Below are positions 1-7,694 of a DNA stretch of 24,953 nt, one piece after another. Position 1 is the first letter of the stretch. Every line of letters starts with the position of its first letter. The DNA is taken from positions 1-24,953 of the forward strand of contig JAIRST010000064.1 in NCBI GenBank assembly GCA_031255325.1, in the 5' to 3' direction. A program made the translations under genes and the position numbers. A model generated the notes under the pieces. It was given only the letters and a program-made list of their open reading frames with translations. It ran no database searches and had not been told where the DNA came from. This DNA comes from Holosporales bacterium. GTDB lineage: Bacteria > Pseudomonadota > Alphaproteobacteria > UBA3830 > JAIRMZ01.

Positions 1-1
1 T

Positions 2-292
2 GGGTCGTTTGAAGGGCTTCCGGATTTTCCAGTTCTGCGAGAATTATATTTGGCCTACAATCAAATTACTTCGCTTAAAGATTTTCCAGTTTTTCCGAAT
101 CTGCAAATATTAAATCTGAACGAAAATCAAATTGAGTCGTTTGAAGGGCTTCCGGATCTTCCAAATCTGCATTAGATCTGAGCCGCGATCAAATTGAGTC
201 GTCTGAAGGGTTTCAGGCGCTTCCAGCTCTGCATTAGATCTGAGCCGCAATTAAATTAAGTCGTTTAAAGGGTTTCCGGTTCCAGATACAGT
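2..292 (+). pseudogene. Leucine-rich-repeat protein, decayed C-terminal end
   Basis: The gene enters from outside the window. Positions 2-175 read 57 codons in one frame before a TAG. They show typical LRR units with leucines at LxxLxLxxNxI spacing (LRELYLAYNQI, then LQILNLNENQI), each 22 residues long. After the stop the repeat pattern continues in other frames: DLSRDQIESSEGF, then DLSRN, a TAA, and IKSFKGFPVPD. The last two units are each 62 bp instead of 66 bp, so each shifts the frame. The reading frame therefore ends early and the tail is relic. LRR proteins are often protein-binding surface or effector proteins in host-associated bacteria, but the role here cannot be told from a fragment. 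The upstream part may still be functional. Confidence 0.7.
5..290 (+). repeat. Tandem LRR-coding repeats, 66 bp then 62 bp
   Basis: Repeat starts (TCGTTTGAAGGG or close variants, and TCGCTTAAAG) lie at 5, 71, 137, 199 and 261. The spacing is 66, 66, 62 and 62 bp. The two 62-bp units both carry CTGCATTAGATCTGAGC, where the intact units have four more bases between CTGCA and TTA. The last copy is incomplete and fades by about 290. Confidence 0.75.
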
Positions 293-333
293 GCACGTAC
301 AGATGTAAAAGGTTGCCCCGCTGCTACTCGTGA

Positions 334-360
334 AGACTTCTGTCAACATGGCAGAAGTCT
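334..360. other. Perfect 9-bp hairpin in the LRR-rnj gap
   Basis: AGACTTCTG (334-342) and CAGAAGTCT (352-360) are perfectly complementary with a 9-base loop. No T-run follows on either strand, so it is not a classical intrinsic terminator. It sits between the decayed LRR gene and the end of rnj. Nothing else is recognisable in 293-456. Confidence 0.4.
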
Positions 361-456
361 AGAAAAGAATATAAAGGCTTACAGATTTATTGACGGTAAT
401 GTAATTATATCTTTTAAAAAATGCATCAGTAATAGGCCACTCAAACAGATAGCTTA

Positions 457-2115
457 TTAAAGAATATGCAAAACCACCTGTGGTTTTTTGCCACGTTCTC
501 GTAAGAATATTTTATGTACCGCAGCTTTTACACTTTTTTGAAAATCTTGCCGTTTCTTTTGGGAAGACTCTTCCGCTTTTTTATGTATTGTAAAAAAGTA
601 CTCATACACTTCTTCAAAAATACGCTTTTCCTGAGCGCTTTCTGCCTCTTCAAAAAGGCCATAAGAACTTAACTCAAGCGTGATACCACTCTTTCCCTTT
701 TGCGATAATGTTACAAAAACGATACCATCTATCGCTCCTTTTAAACGCTCTTGCTGCGCTTTTCCTTGTAAAGGAAGGAGGATATTCCCATCAACAACTA
801 GTTGCCGAGTAGCGACTTCTTCAACACTTTGTGCCTGTTCTGCATCAAGACGTAAAAGAAGACCGTCATGAGGAATCAGCACGTTCGAGATTCCTTGTGA
901 ACGAGCGAAATCAGCGTGTTCTAAAAGTTGACGCGCTCCCCCATGGATAGGAACGACCAGCTCTGGGCGCAACCATGCGTAAAGCTTCTGTAGCTCTTCT
1001 TTACTAGGATGACCCGATACATGAACATCATAGTTTTTTACTGTCAAACTGCGAATTCCACGTCGCGCAAGCTTATTTTGCATTTCCGCAATTGCCCGCT
1101 CGTTTCCTGGAATTTCTCGAGAGGAAAAAATAACAATATCTTCCGATTGTAAATGAACATTTAGGTGAGTGTTTGCTGCAATGCGGTGAAGGGCAGAACG
1201 TCCTTCCCCCTGGCTGCCCGTACAAATATAGAGCACTTGTTGTGCCAGAAGATTATGTACTGCCTTTTCTTCTAGAAAAGAAGGAATGTCTTTGAAATAA
1301 CCAGAAGCGCGTGCAATGCGTTCAATACGTTTTAAACTGCGCCCGATAAGCACGGGCTTTCGTCCATGAACAGCCGCTGCAAGAGCGCAACTTTCTAAGC
1401 GCGCTACATTCGAAGCAAAACAAGTAATAACAATATTCCCATCCGGGTATTGCCCGACCAAGTGTTCTAGCTGTTCTTTGATATAGCTTTCTGAAGCACT
1501 TGCCGCCTCTTTAAAAATATTTGTCGAATCGCAAACAAGAGCACGAACACCCGCATCCCCAAGTGCCCTTAAAGAAGCGATATCTGTTTCCGCGCCTACA
1601 GGAGGAGTCGGATCTAAACGCCAGTCCCCTGTATGCACAACCGTTCCTTTAGGCGTTTTTATGGATAAAATGCTCGCTTCCGGTACGGAATGAGTAACGG
1701 AAATAAACTGAACATCGAACACACCAAGTTTTACACTTGCATTAAGACCAACTTCGATAAGAGGGACTTCGTCTATAAAGTCGAATTCTTCTAATTTTTC
1801 ACGAATGAGATGCATCGAAAATGCCGTAGCATAAATCGGGCACCGTAAATGAGGCCAAATGTAAGGAATGCCCCCCAAATGATCCTCGTGCGCATGCGTG
1901 ATGAGAAGACCTTTTAGGTGCTGACGATAAGAAACGATAGAACTTGGATCAGGAAGCAAAACTTCTTGCCAGGGAAGCTTCCCAAAACCCATTCCTAAAT
2001 CAACAGCAATCCACTGATGACTGCAGGCATATAAACTGAAATTCATTCCAATGTCGTTCGTTCCCCCAAGGGGGAGAAAATATAATCCATCTTTCAACGG
2101 TTGGGTTAAGGGCAT
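457..2115 (-). CDS. rnj: Ribonuclease J
   Basis: A metallo-beta-lactamase/beta-CASP ribonuclease with endo- and 5'-3' exoribonuclease activity in mRNA turnover and rRNA processing. The 552 residues match the usual RNase J length. The HAHEDH metal motif is at residues 74-79, with THS at 141-143 and the metal-ligand Asp in HTGDWRLD near 164. The beta-CASP part contains CDSTN and CTGSQGEGRSAL. The HVSGH motif and the VVPIHGGARQL segment follow. The ATG is preceded by AAGGAGA at good spacing. birA ends 21 bases upstream on the same strand, and birA-rnj pairing is common in alphaproteobacteria, so the two are probably co-transcribed. A short AAAACCA/TGGTTTT hairpin at 470-487 overlaps the last codons and might help termination, but it is weak. 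Confidence 0.95.
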   Translation of the reverse strand: MPLTQPLKDGLYFLPLGGTNDIGMNFSLYACSHQWIAVDLGMGFGKLPWQEVLLPDPSSIVSYRQHLKGLLITHAHEDHLGGIPYIWPHLRCPIYATAFSMHLIREKLEEFDFIDEVPLIEVGLNASVKLGVFDVQFISVTHSVPEASILSIKTPKGTVVHTGDWRLDPTPPVGAETDIASLRALGDAGVRALVCDSTNIFKEAASASESYIKEQLEHLVGQYPDGNIVITCFASNVARLESCALAAAVHGRKPVLIGRSLKRIERIARASGYFKDIPSFLEEKAVHNLLAQQVLYICTGSQGEGRSALHRIAANTHLNVHLQSEDIVIFSSREIPGNERAIAEMQNKLARRGIRSLTVKNYDVHVSGHPSKEELQKLYAWLRPELVVPIHGGARQLLEHADFARSQGISNVLIPHDGLLLRLDAEQAQSVEEVATRQLVVDGNILLPLQGKAQQERLKGAIDGIVFVTLSQKGKSGITLELSSYGLFEEAESAQEKRIFEEVYEYFFTIHKKAEESSQKKRQDFQKSVKAAVHKIFLRERGKKPQVVLHIL

Positions 2116-2136
2116 ATGTTTCTCCTTACGCTTTTT

Positions 2137-2856
2137 CTATTGTACTTCTCCGGACGTAATTACCCGAACCTCTTCGTTAGGAAGACGCAAAACAAGATGC
2201 CCATCAGGATTGAGCCGCTCAAAAATACCTTGGACGCCTCCTTGTCCAATACGAAAAGAGATACGTTGTCCTAATCCCTGTGCACATCGTTGCCACTCCA
2301 TAAGGATAACAGAAAATCCTTGGTTTTTCCAAGCCTTAAATAACGCTTCTAGCGCGTGCATAAGGGCAGACGTGTATTGTTCTATGGTCACATGAGATAT
2401 AAACGCCTTTAGGCACGTTGCTTGGTGCGGCAAAGACAGCACAGGAGCAGACGCGATGTTCACGCCTATACCGATTAAGACTGTGTCATGTGGTCCTGTT
2501 TCGATGAGAATTCCTGCTACCTTTTGGTCATTCAAAAGCACGTCATTAGGCCATTTCACGGTCAATGAAACAGAGGAATCAATAAAAGAACGTACAGAAC
2601 GATAGACAGCGCAAGCAACGAACAAAGAAAGATGCGTCATTAACATGCCTTCCGGCATTTTCGTAACACATGTCGCAAAAAGATTCCCTTCTTCTCCTAG
2701 CCACAGACGTCCACGATGTCGTCCGCGCCCTTGTGTTTGCGCGCGTGCTGCTATTAAACAGGGGATGGGAAGATCTTCCTTTTCTAGTCGACGCAAAGCT
2801 TCATCGTTGGTACTATCAATGGTGCCCAATGTAAGGAAGGTTAGATTTGAGAAGAT
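2137..2856 (-). CDS. birA: Biotin--[acetyl-CoA-carboxylase] ligase
   Basis: Attaches biotin to the biotin carboxyl carrier protein of acetyl-CoA carboxylase. Conserved blocks are IDSTNDEA, the biotinoyl-AMP loop QTQGRGRHRGR, GNLFAT, VKWPNDVLL with the catalytic Lys, KVAGILIE and GIGVNI. No N-terminal helix-turn-helix is present, so it is a class I enzyme with no sign of repressor function. The start is unusual. A TTG at 2829 gives MGTIDSTN, too short for the family and without a Shine-Dalgarno sequence. The frame is open upstream to a TAA at 2875-2877. An ATC at 2856-2854 has AGGAGG exactly 7 bases before it and would give MFSNLTFLTLGTIDSTN, the usual N-terminal length. I chose that start: function sure, start inferred. 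It precedes rnj in a likely operon. Confidence 0.9.
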   Translation of the reverse strand: MFSNLTFLTLGTIDSTNDEALRRLEKEDLPIPCLIAARAQTQGRGRHRGRLWLGEEGNLFATCVTKMPEGMLMTHLSLFVACAVYRSVRSFIDSSVSLTVKWPNDVLLNDQKVAGILIETGPHDTVLIGIGVNIASAPVLSLPHQATCLKAFISHVTIEQYTSALMHALEALFKAWKNQGFSVILMEWQRCAQGLGQRISFRIGQGGVQGIFERLNPDGHLVLRLPNEEVRVITSGEVQ

Positions 2857-2862
2857 AGAGCG

Positions 2863-2869
2863 CCCTCCT
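2863..2869 (-). promoter_or_regulatory. Shine-Dalgarno AGGAGGG deciding the birA start
   Basis: On the minus strand AGGAGGG lies with AGGAGG seven bases before an ATC codon and 34 bases before the first TTG. No ATG or GTG lies in frame between them. This is the main evidence that birA initiates at a non-standard codon. Confidence 0.6.
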
Positions 2870-2984
2870 ATATTTTACGAAAAATTTTAGTCACATCCTT
2901 TGCGAGAAGAAAGAGGGAAAAGATTGATGGGACGAAGGCACCAGATGTGTTTACGGGAATTGGGTGGATACAAGGAGATAAAAT

Positions 2985-3797
2985 ATGAACGAGACAGCCA
3001 TTTGTTCAGCATGGGAAAGACGTGCAGATCTTTCACGCGAAGAGTGGTATGCGCTTAGCCCTCTTTTAGAGGCTTGTCTAGAAGCACTTAACACAGGACA
3101 TGCCCGTATTGCAACAAAAACAGATGCGGGATGGCAAGTCGTGGAGTTCCTTAAAAAAGCTGTTCTTTTGTATATTGCGTCTCGGTCTGCACAGATATTC
3201 CAGGAAGGAACAGCTCCATGTTGGGACAAAGTTCCGCTAAAAACAACCGGATGGACGGAAAAGCATTTCCAGTCCGCAGGATTCCGTATGTGTCCAGGTG
3301 CCATTGTGCGCTATGGGGCCTATATTGCGCCTTCAGTTGTAATTATGCCAAGTTTTATCAATATGGGTGCTTTTATTGACGCAGAAACGCTTATCGATTC
3401 TTGGGTAACGATTGGTTCTTGTGCCCAAATTGGAAAACAGTGTCATATTTCTGAAGGAGCCGCCTTGGGGGGAGTTTTAGAACCTATACAAAGCCTTCCT
3501 GTGATCATCGAAGATAACTGCTTCATCGGAGGACGCACGGGTATTTTTGAAGGTGTACGCGTCTGTGAAGGAGCCGTTATTGCTTCGGGAGTTATTTTGA
3601 ATGCTTCCACGCGCATCATCGATCGTACCACAGGGCAACATTTTTATGGTACGGTACGCCCCTATGCTGTTGTTGTTCCAGGATCTTATGAAACAGCTCC
3701 AGGGATAAATGTTTCTTGTGCCGTCATTGTTAAAACTGTCGATGCTCAGACACGCACAAAGGTCGGAATTAATGCTCTTTTGCATATGGAAAGCTGA
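2985..3797 (+). CDS. dapD: 2,3,4,5-tetrahydropyridine-2,6-dicarboxylate N-succinyltransferase
   Basis: Transfers succinyl from succinyl-CoA to tetrahydrodipicolinate in the lysine/meso-diaminopimelate pathway, needed for peptidoglycan. At 270 residues it has family length. The left-handed beta-helix hexapeptide region runs from about 105 to 230 (AIVRYGAYIAPSVV, TIGSCAQIG, GGVLEP, IIEDNCFIGG), and the end VDAQTRTKVGINALL is typical. Asp138 in LIDSW matches E. coli Asp141. The canonical IGARSEVVEG block reads IGGRTGIFEG, so the residue matching E. coli Glu189 is Gly186, while the second Glu of the block (189) is kept. AAGGAG at 2973-2978 gives a good ribosome site for the ATG. The gene stands alone, divergent from birA; no other lysine gene is in the window. 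Confidence 0.92.
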   Translation: MNETAICSAWERRADLSREEWYALSPLLEACLEALNTGHARIATKTDAGWQVVEFLKKAVLLYIASRSAQIFQEGTAPCWDKVPLKTTGWTEKHFQSAGFRMCPGAIVRYGAYIAPSVVIMPSFINMGAFIDAETLIDSWVTIGSCAQIGKQCHISEGAALGGVLEPIQSLPVIIEDNCFIGGRTGIFEGVRVCEGAVIASGVILNASTRIIDRTTGQHFYGTVRPYAVVVPGSYETAPGINVSCAVIVKTVDAQTRTKVGINALLHMES

Positions 3798-4190
3798 TTT
3801 TTAAGGGAGCTTTTTATTCTTGAACTGGTATCGTTTATCGTGTTTGAGAAACAGCCTTTTGAAAATAGATCACATGAAGAAAGAAGCTTTTACGATACAA
3901 GGATAATTTTTTTTAATAAATATTTTTTCGTTTATAGAAAGCATATTTTTATTATATAATGCTTATTTTTTGGACTCCTAACTTAAGGATTAGTTTAATG
4001 TTTTAGCAAAATGTGTATTTTTATAAGCGTACCTGAATTTATATTTTTCTAGTGTAAAAATGGCATTTATTGATCTCTCATAAATTAGGTCAAAGTTCTG
4101 TTGATGTGTACTTATCTCAAGAAATGGCCTAAAAATAATAGAAACACTTAGTGTGTACTTTATTGTAAATAATTCCATGAACTTAAAAAT
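3798..4190. other. AT-rich spacer between dapD and uvrA
   Basis: 393 bases between the convergent ends of dapD and uvrA. It is strongly AT-rich. A 62-codon minus-strand frame (3990-4178) has no family resemblance and no clear ribosome site. Only weak hairpins are visible. Confidence 0.5.
3939..3971 (+). terminator. Possible intrinsic terminator after dapD
   Basis: AAGCAT (3939-3944) can pair with ATGCTT (3959-3964), followed by ATTTTTT. The stem is short and AT-rich, so this is weak. A second weak candidate, AAAGCT/AGCTTT at 3790-3813, overlaps the dapD stop. Confidence 0.3.
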
Positions 4191-6971
4191 TCAATTCTCA
4201 GGGAAAGAGGATGTTTCGAAAATTTTGGCTAGATATCTCCCTGTATGACTAAGAAGCACTTTTGAGATAGCTTCTGGTGTTCCTTGTGCGACAATTTTAC
4301 CGCCGTGTTCTCCTCCTTCTGGGCCAAGATCGATAATCCAGTCCGTGCTTTTGAGAACGTCTAAATTATGCTCGATAACAATTACTGTGTTTCCTTGATC
4401 AACAAGGGTTTGTAAAATCATTAAAAGCTTTCGGACATCGTCAAAATGCAATCCTGTTGTAGGTTCGTCCAGGACATAAAGTGTTTTTCCATTTTGACGT
4501 CGAGAAAGTTCTTTGGCTAATTTAATACGTTGCGCTTCGCCGCCTGATAAGGTAGTAGCGGCTTGCCCGATAGTAATATAATCAAGGCCAACCTGCTGTA
4601 ACATTTCTAATTTACTTGCTGTGACGGAAAAATTTCGAAAAAATGCAATTGTTTCAGAAACGGACATCTCTAAGATATCCGCTATTGATTTTCCTTTGAA
4701 TTTAATAGTCAGTATCTCTGAATTATAACGACGTCCCTTACACGCATCACATGTCACAAACATATCGGGTAAAAAATGCATTTCGATGCGTTTAAACCCG
4801 TCTCCTTGACATACTTCGCAACGTCCTCCTTTAAGGTTAAATGAAAAATGTTTTGCGGTATATCCTCGGACTTTTGATTCAGGAAGAGAGGCAAAAAGCT
4901 CTCTGATAATAGAGAAGCCACCGATATATATAATAGGATTGGAGCGGGGAGTACGTCCTATTGGGGATTGATCTATTTCTATAACGCGGTCAAAATGCTC
5001 GTATCCTTTTATCTCTCCTTCTCCTTTTTTGCTGAGCGCTTTTTGTAAACGGGGTACAAGTGCTTCTAAAATAAGAGAAGATTTGCCACTGCCAGAAACA
5101 CCTGTAATACCAATAAAGCCTCCCAAAGGGATCGTTACATTAATGCCGTGCACGTTATGAATATATACATCTTGCATTTGTAAGCATTTTTGTTGAGAAA
5201 GGAGACGTCTTTGAGAAGGGATAGCGATCTTTTGAGGATCACGAAGATAAGCGCCGGTTAAACTTTCTTGACAATTCTGTAGATCAGCAAATGTCCCTGA
5301 ACAAACAATTTCTCCTCCTTGCTTCCCTGCTCCAGGACCAAGGTCAACGATGTAATCTGCAGCACGTATTGTCTCTTCATCATGTTCTACAACGACAACA
5401 GTATTTCCTAAATCACGTAGACGCTTCAGTGTATAAATTAAACGATCGCTATCGCGTTGATGCAATCCGATGGAAGGCTCATCGAGAATATACAAAACTC
5501 CTTGCAACCTCGTCCCTATTCGAGAAGCAAGACGCATGCGTTGACTCTCTCCTCCAGACAATGTGTGTGCAGCACGGTTCAAGGTAAGATAATCAAGCCC
5601 TACATCTTTTAGAAATTGCAGACGATCTGTAATAGCGCTCAGCAAAGGATGCGCTATAGCTTTTTTATCTCCTTCAAAAGAAAGTGTTTGAATAAACCGA
5701 TGAACTTCTGCAATAGAAAGATTGCTTATCTCTACAATAGATTTGTGCGCAATTTTGATATAAAGCGCTTCTTTGCGTAGACGCGCGCCATTACATGTTG
5801 TACACACGCATTCTTCTCGATAGAGTGCAAGTTCTTCTTTCAACCATGTGCTTTCAGTTTTTTTCCACTGGCGTTCAAGATGCGGGATAACGCCAGAAAA
5901 TAACTTTTGTTCTCCTTCAAGAAAGATTTTCTGAATAGGAGGTGAAAAGGTTCCAAATGGTGCCGTAAGAGAAATATGAAGACGTTCAACTACACGTCCA
6001 AAAACACGCCGGATTCCATCTTGTCCCAATTTTGCCCAAGGTTTTATCGCTCCCTCTAAAAGACTTTTTGAAGGATCTGGAACGATAAGGGAGGTACTAA
6101 AAAAGCTGTGTATTCCTATTCCTTTGCAATCTGGACAGGCTCCTTGCGGATTATTAAATGAAAAAAAACTGGGCTCAATCTTTTTAGAAAAGAAATCCGA
6201 TTCTGGCCCATTATAAGACGATGAATACGTATTTATATGATGCGTCTCGCAATCATATAGTGCTACTTTCCCTTTTCCCCATTGTAACGCCGTTTCGATG
6301 GAGTCGGACAATCTCTTATTGAGTTCTGCCCGTACAATACATCTATCAACAACGACAGCTAACGTATGCACCTTTTTCAAAGGAAGCATAGGAGCATCCT
6401 CCCATTCATAAAAAATATCATTTAGTTGAATACGCTGGAACCCAGCAGATTTTAAAGGGCCTAAAGCATCAGACAACGTTTTTACTCCTGATAATAAGAT
6501 GGGAGCGAGAATATAAATGCGCTTATTGAGACAATTTTTCTGAATTTGTTCATTGATCTGAGGAGCGCTCATCGGGATAAACGCTTCTCCTGTAATAGGA
6601 GAATATAAGGTTCCAAGACGAGCATATAATACACGGAAATAATCATAGATTTCCGTGACTGTTCCTACTGTTGACCGAGGATTATGCATACGTCCTTTTT
6701 GATCTATCGCAATGGCAGGAGATAATCCCAAAATCTCATCGCAATTCGGTTTTGGCATGAGGTTCAAAAATTGTCGTGCATACGTAGATAAGCTTTCCAT
6801 ATAGCGTCGCTGCCCTTCCGCATAGAGTGTATCAAATGCTAAAGAAGATTTTCCCGATCCACTTACTCCTGTAAAAACCACTAACGCTCCTCGAGGAAAA
6901 TCAACAGAAATATTCTTTAGGTTATGAACACGCACGCCACGTAAAGAAATAAAGCCTTGGTTCAACTGCAT
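4191..6971 (-). CDS. uvrA: Excinuclease ABC subunit A
   Basis: Damage-recognition ATPase of nucleotide excision repair; a dimer that loads UvrB on damaged DNA. At 926 residues it is close to the 940 of E. coli UvrA. It holds two ABC modules: Walker A GVSGSGKSS at 35-43 and again in the C-terminal half (GVTGSGKSS-like GITGVSGSGKSSL), with LSGGESQR and LSGGEAQR signatures and two DEP Walker B motifs. The C-terminal zinc module CEVCQGDG...CDACKGRRYN is complete. In the N-terminal zinc module the second pair (CPDC, before KGIG) is present, but the usual upstream CPxCG pair is not visible. No strong Shine-Dalgarno sequence precedes the ATG. No clear LexA box is seen upstream, although uvrA is SOS-controlled in many bacteria. 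Confidence 0.96.
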   Translation of the reverse strand: MQLNQGFISLRGVRVHNLKNISVDFPRGALVVFTGVSGSGKSSLAFDTLYAEGQRRYMESLSTYARQFLNLMPKPNCDEILGLSPAIAIDQKGRMHNPRSTVGTVTEIYDYFRVLYARLGTLYSPITGEAFIPMSAPQINEQIQKNCLNKRIYILAPILLSGVKTLSDALGPLKSAGFQRIQLNDIFYEWEDAPMLPLKKVHTLAVVVDRCIVRAELNKRLSDSIETALQWGKGKVALYDCETHHINTYSSSYNGPESDFFSKKIEPSFFSFNNPQGACPDCKGIGIHSFFSTSLIVPDPSKSLLEGAIKPWAKLGQDGIRRVFGRVVERLHISLTAPFGTFSPPIQKIFLEGEQKLFSGVIPHLERQWKKTESTWLKEELALYREECVCTTCNGARLRKEALYIKIAHKSIVEISNLSIAEVHRFIQTLSFEGDKKAIAHPLLSAITDRLQFLKDVGLDYLTLNRAAHTLSGGESQRMRLASRIGTRLQGVLYILDEPSIGLHQRDSDRLIYTLKRLRDLGNTVVVVEHDEETIRAADYIVDLGPGAGKQGGEIVCSGTFADLQNCQESLTGAYLRDPQKIAIPSQRRLLSQQKCLQMQDVYIHNVHGINVTIPLGGFIGITGVSGSGKSSLILEALVPRLQKALSKKGEGEIKGYEHFDRVIEIDQSPIGRTPRSNPIIYIGGFSIIRELFASLPESKVRGYTAKHFSFNLKGGRCEVCQGDGFKRIEMHFLPDMFVTCDACKGRRYNSEILTIKFKGKSIADILEMSVSETIAFFRNFSVTASKLEMLQQVGLDYITIGQAATTLSGGEAQRIKLAKELSRRQNGKTLYVLDEPTTGLHFDDVRKLLMILQTLVDQGNTVIVIEHNLDVLKSTDWIIDLGPEGGEHGGKIVAQGTPEAISKVLLSHTGRYLAKIFETSSFPEN

Positions 6972-7055
6972 ACGTTTCTACTTTAAAAACAATCTTGAGG
7001 AGGTGATGCCTTAGTTTAAAGAATGGCATAATAGCACACAAGAATAACTCTTTCT

Positions 7056-7370
7056 CTAATTTAAAAAGTGCCTGCCCTTTTCTCCAATACTATCTTTGAA
7101 TAAATAGATGATTTGCGCCATTATCGGGAAAGCTACATACAGTACCAGAGAAACCTTTGGATAGATTATAGGTATGATCAGCATGGGAAACAAAAGCAAA
7201 GTATGCAAGATTATACTAAACCATGATAATAGACCTGTAAAATTATGCTTCTTCATCTTGTTTCTTTTCATGTGAGCAAGTTTATCCTTATCAATTACTT
7301 CATAACCCAGCAGAATATAACTTAAATTTGTACATAAAAATATCATAGCCAATAATTGGAACAACCTCAT
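7056..7370 (-). CDS. Small hypothetical membrane protein
   Basis: About 104 residues from the ATG at 7370 (a TTG four codons upstream is also open). It shows three likely membrane helices: an N-terminal one in FQLLAMIFLCTNLSYILLGY, one in LSWFSIILHTLLLFPMLIIP, and one in VSLVLYVAFPIMAQIIYLF. A basic loop (KRNKMKKH) lies between the first two, and the tail is KDSIGEKGRHFLN. I do not recognise a family. No good ribosome site is visible before either start. It lies between the uvrA promoter side and the ABC pseudogene, so it could be a real gene or a fragment of a decayed membrane protein. Confidence 0.45.
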   Translation of the reverse strand: MRLFQLLAMIFLCTNLSYILLGYEVIDKDKLAHMKRNKMKKHNFTGLLSWFSIILHTLLLFPMLIIPIIYPKVSLVLYVAFPIMAQIIYLFKDSIGEKGRHFLN

Positions 7371-7694
7371 TCGGAGATTCAATTGTCTATCTCATAACAA
7401 TCGGTAGTAATGCAAGAAAAAACAAAAATAGATGGTTCCTCTATATTATTTTGTTGTACCTATCTTAAGATTGTCAATAAGAGCATAATGCCCGTTCTGA
7501 AAAGAACCGACGCTAAAAAAGCGCACGAAAAAGACTAGGATGGATTTAAGCAGACAGTTTATCTGCTCCGTGCATTTCTTGGCGGAAGGTAACGAGCGAG
7601 TTGCGAACTACTTTTCGCGCTGATATCCTGATTTTAGCCCTTTATTTGTCAGCTGTTAACGACACCTTTATTTTTGCAAGCAAGCGAGGAAAGA
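7371..7694. other. Spacer downstream of the ABC pseudogene
   Basis: No intact gene on either strand. On the minus strand a short stretch (VVRNSLVTFRQ, around 7590-7620) could be the start of a permease that would normally follow a DrrA-type ATPase, but the match is too short to call. Confidence 0.35.

Noticed and set aside
2951..3304. 117-codon minus-strand frame across the dapD start
   Set aside because: Fully overlaps the clear dapD gene on the other strand and resembles no protein.
3990..4178. 62-codon minus-strand frame in the dapD-uvrA spacer
   Set aside because: No ribosome site, no family resemblance, and a composition expected of AT-rich non-coding DNA.
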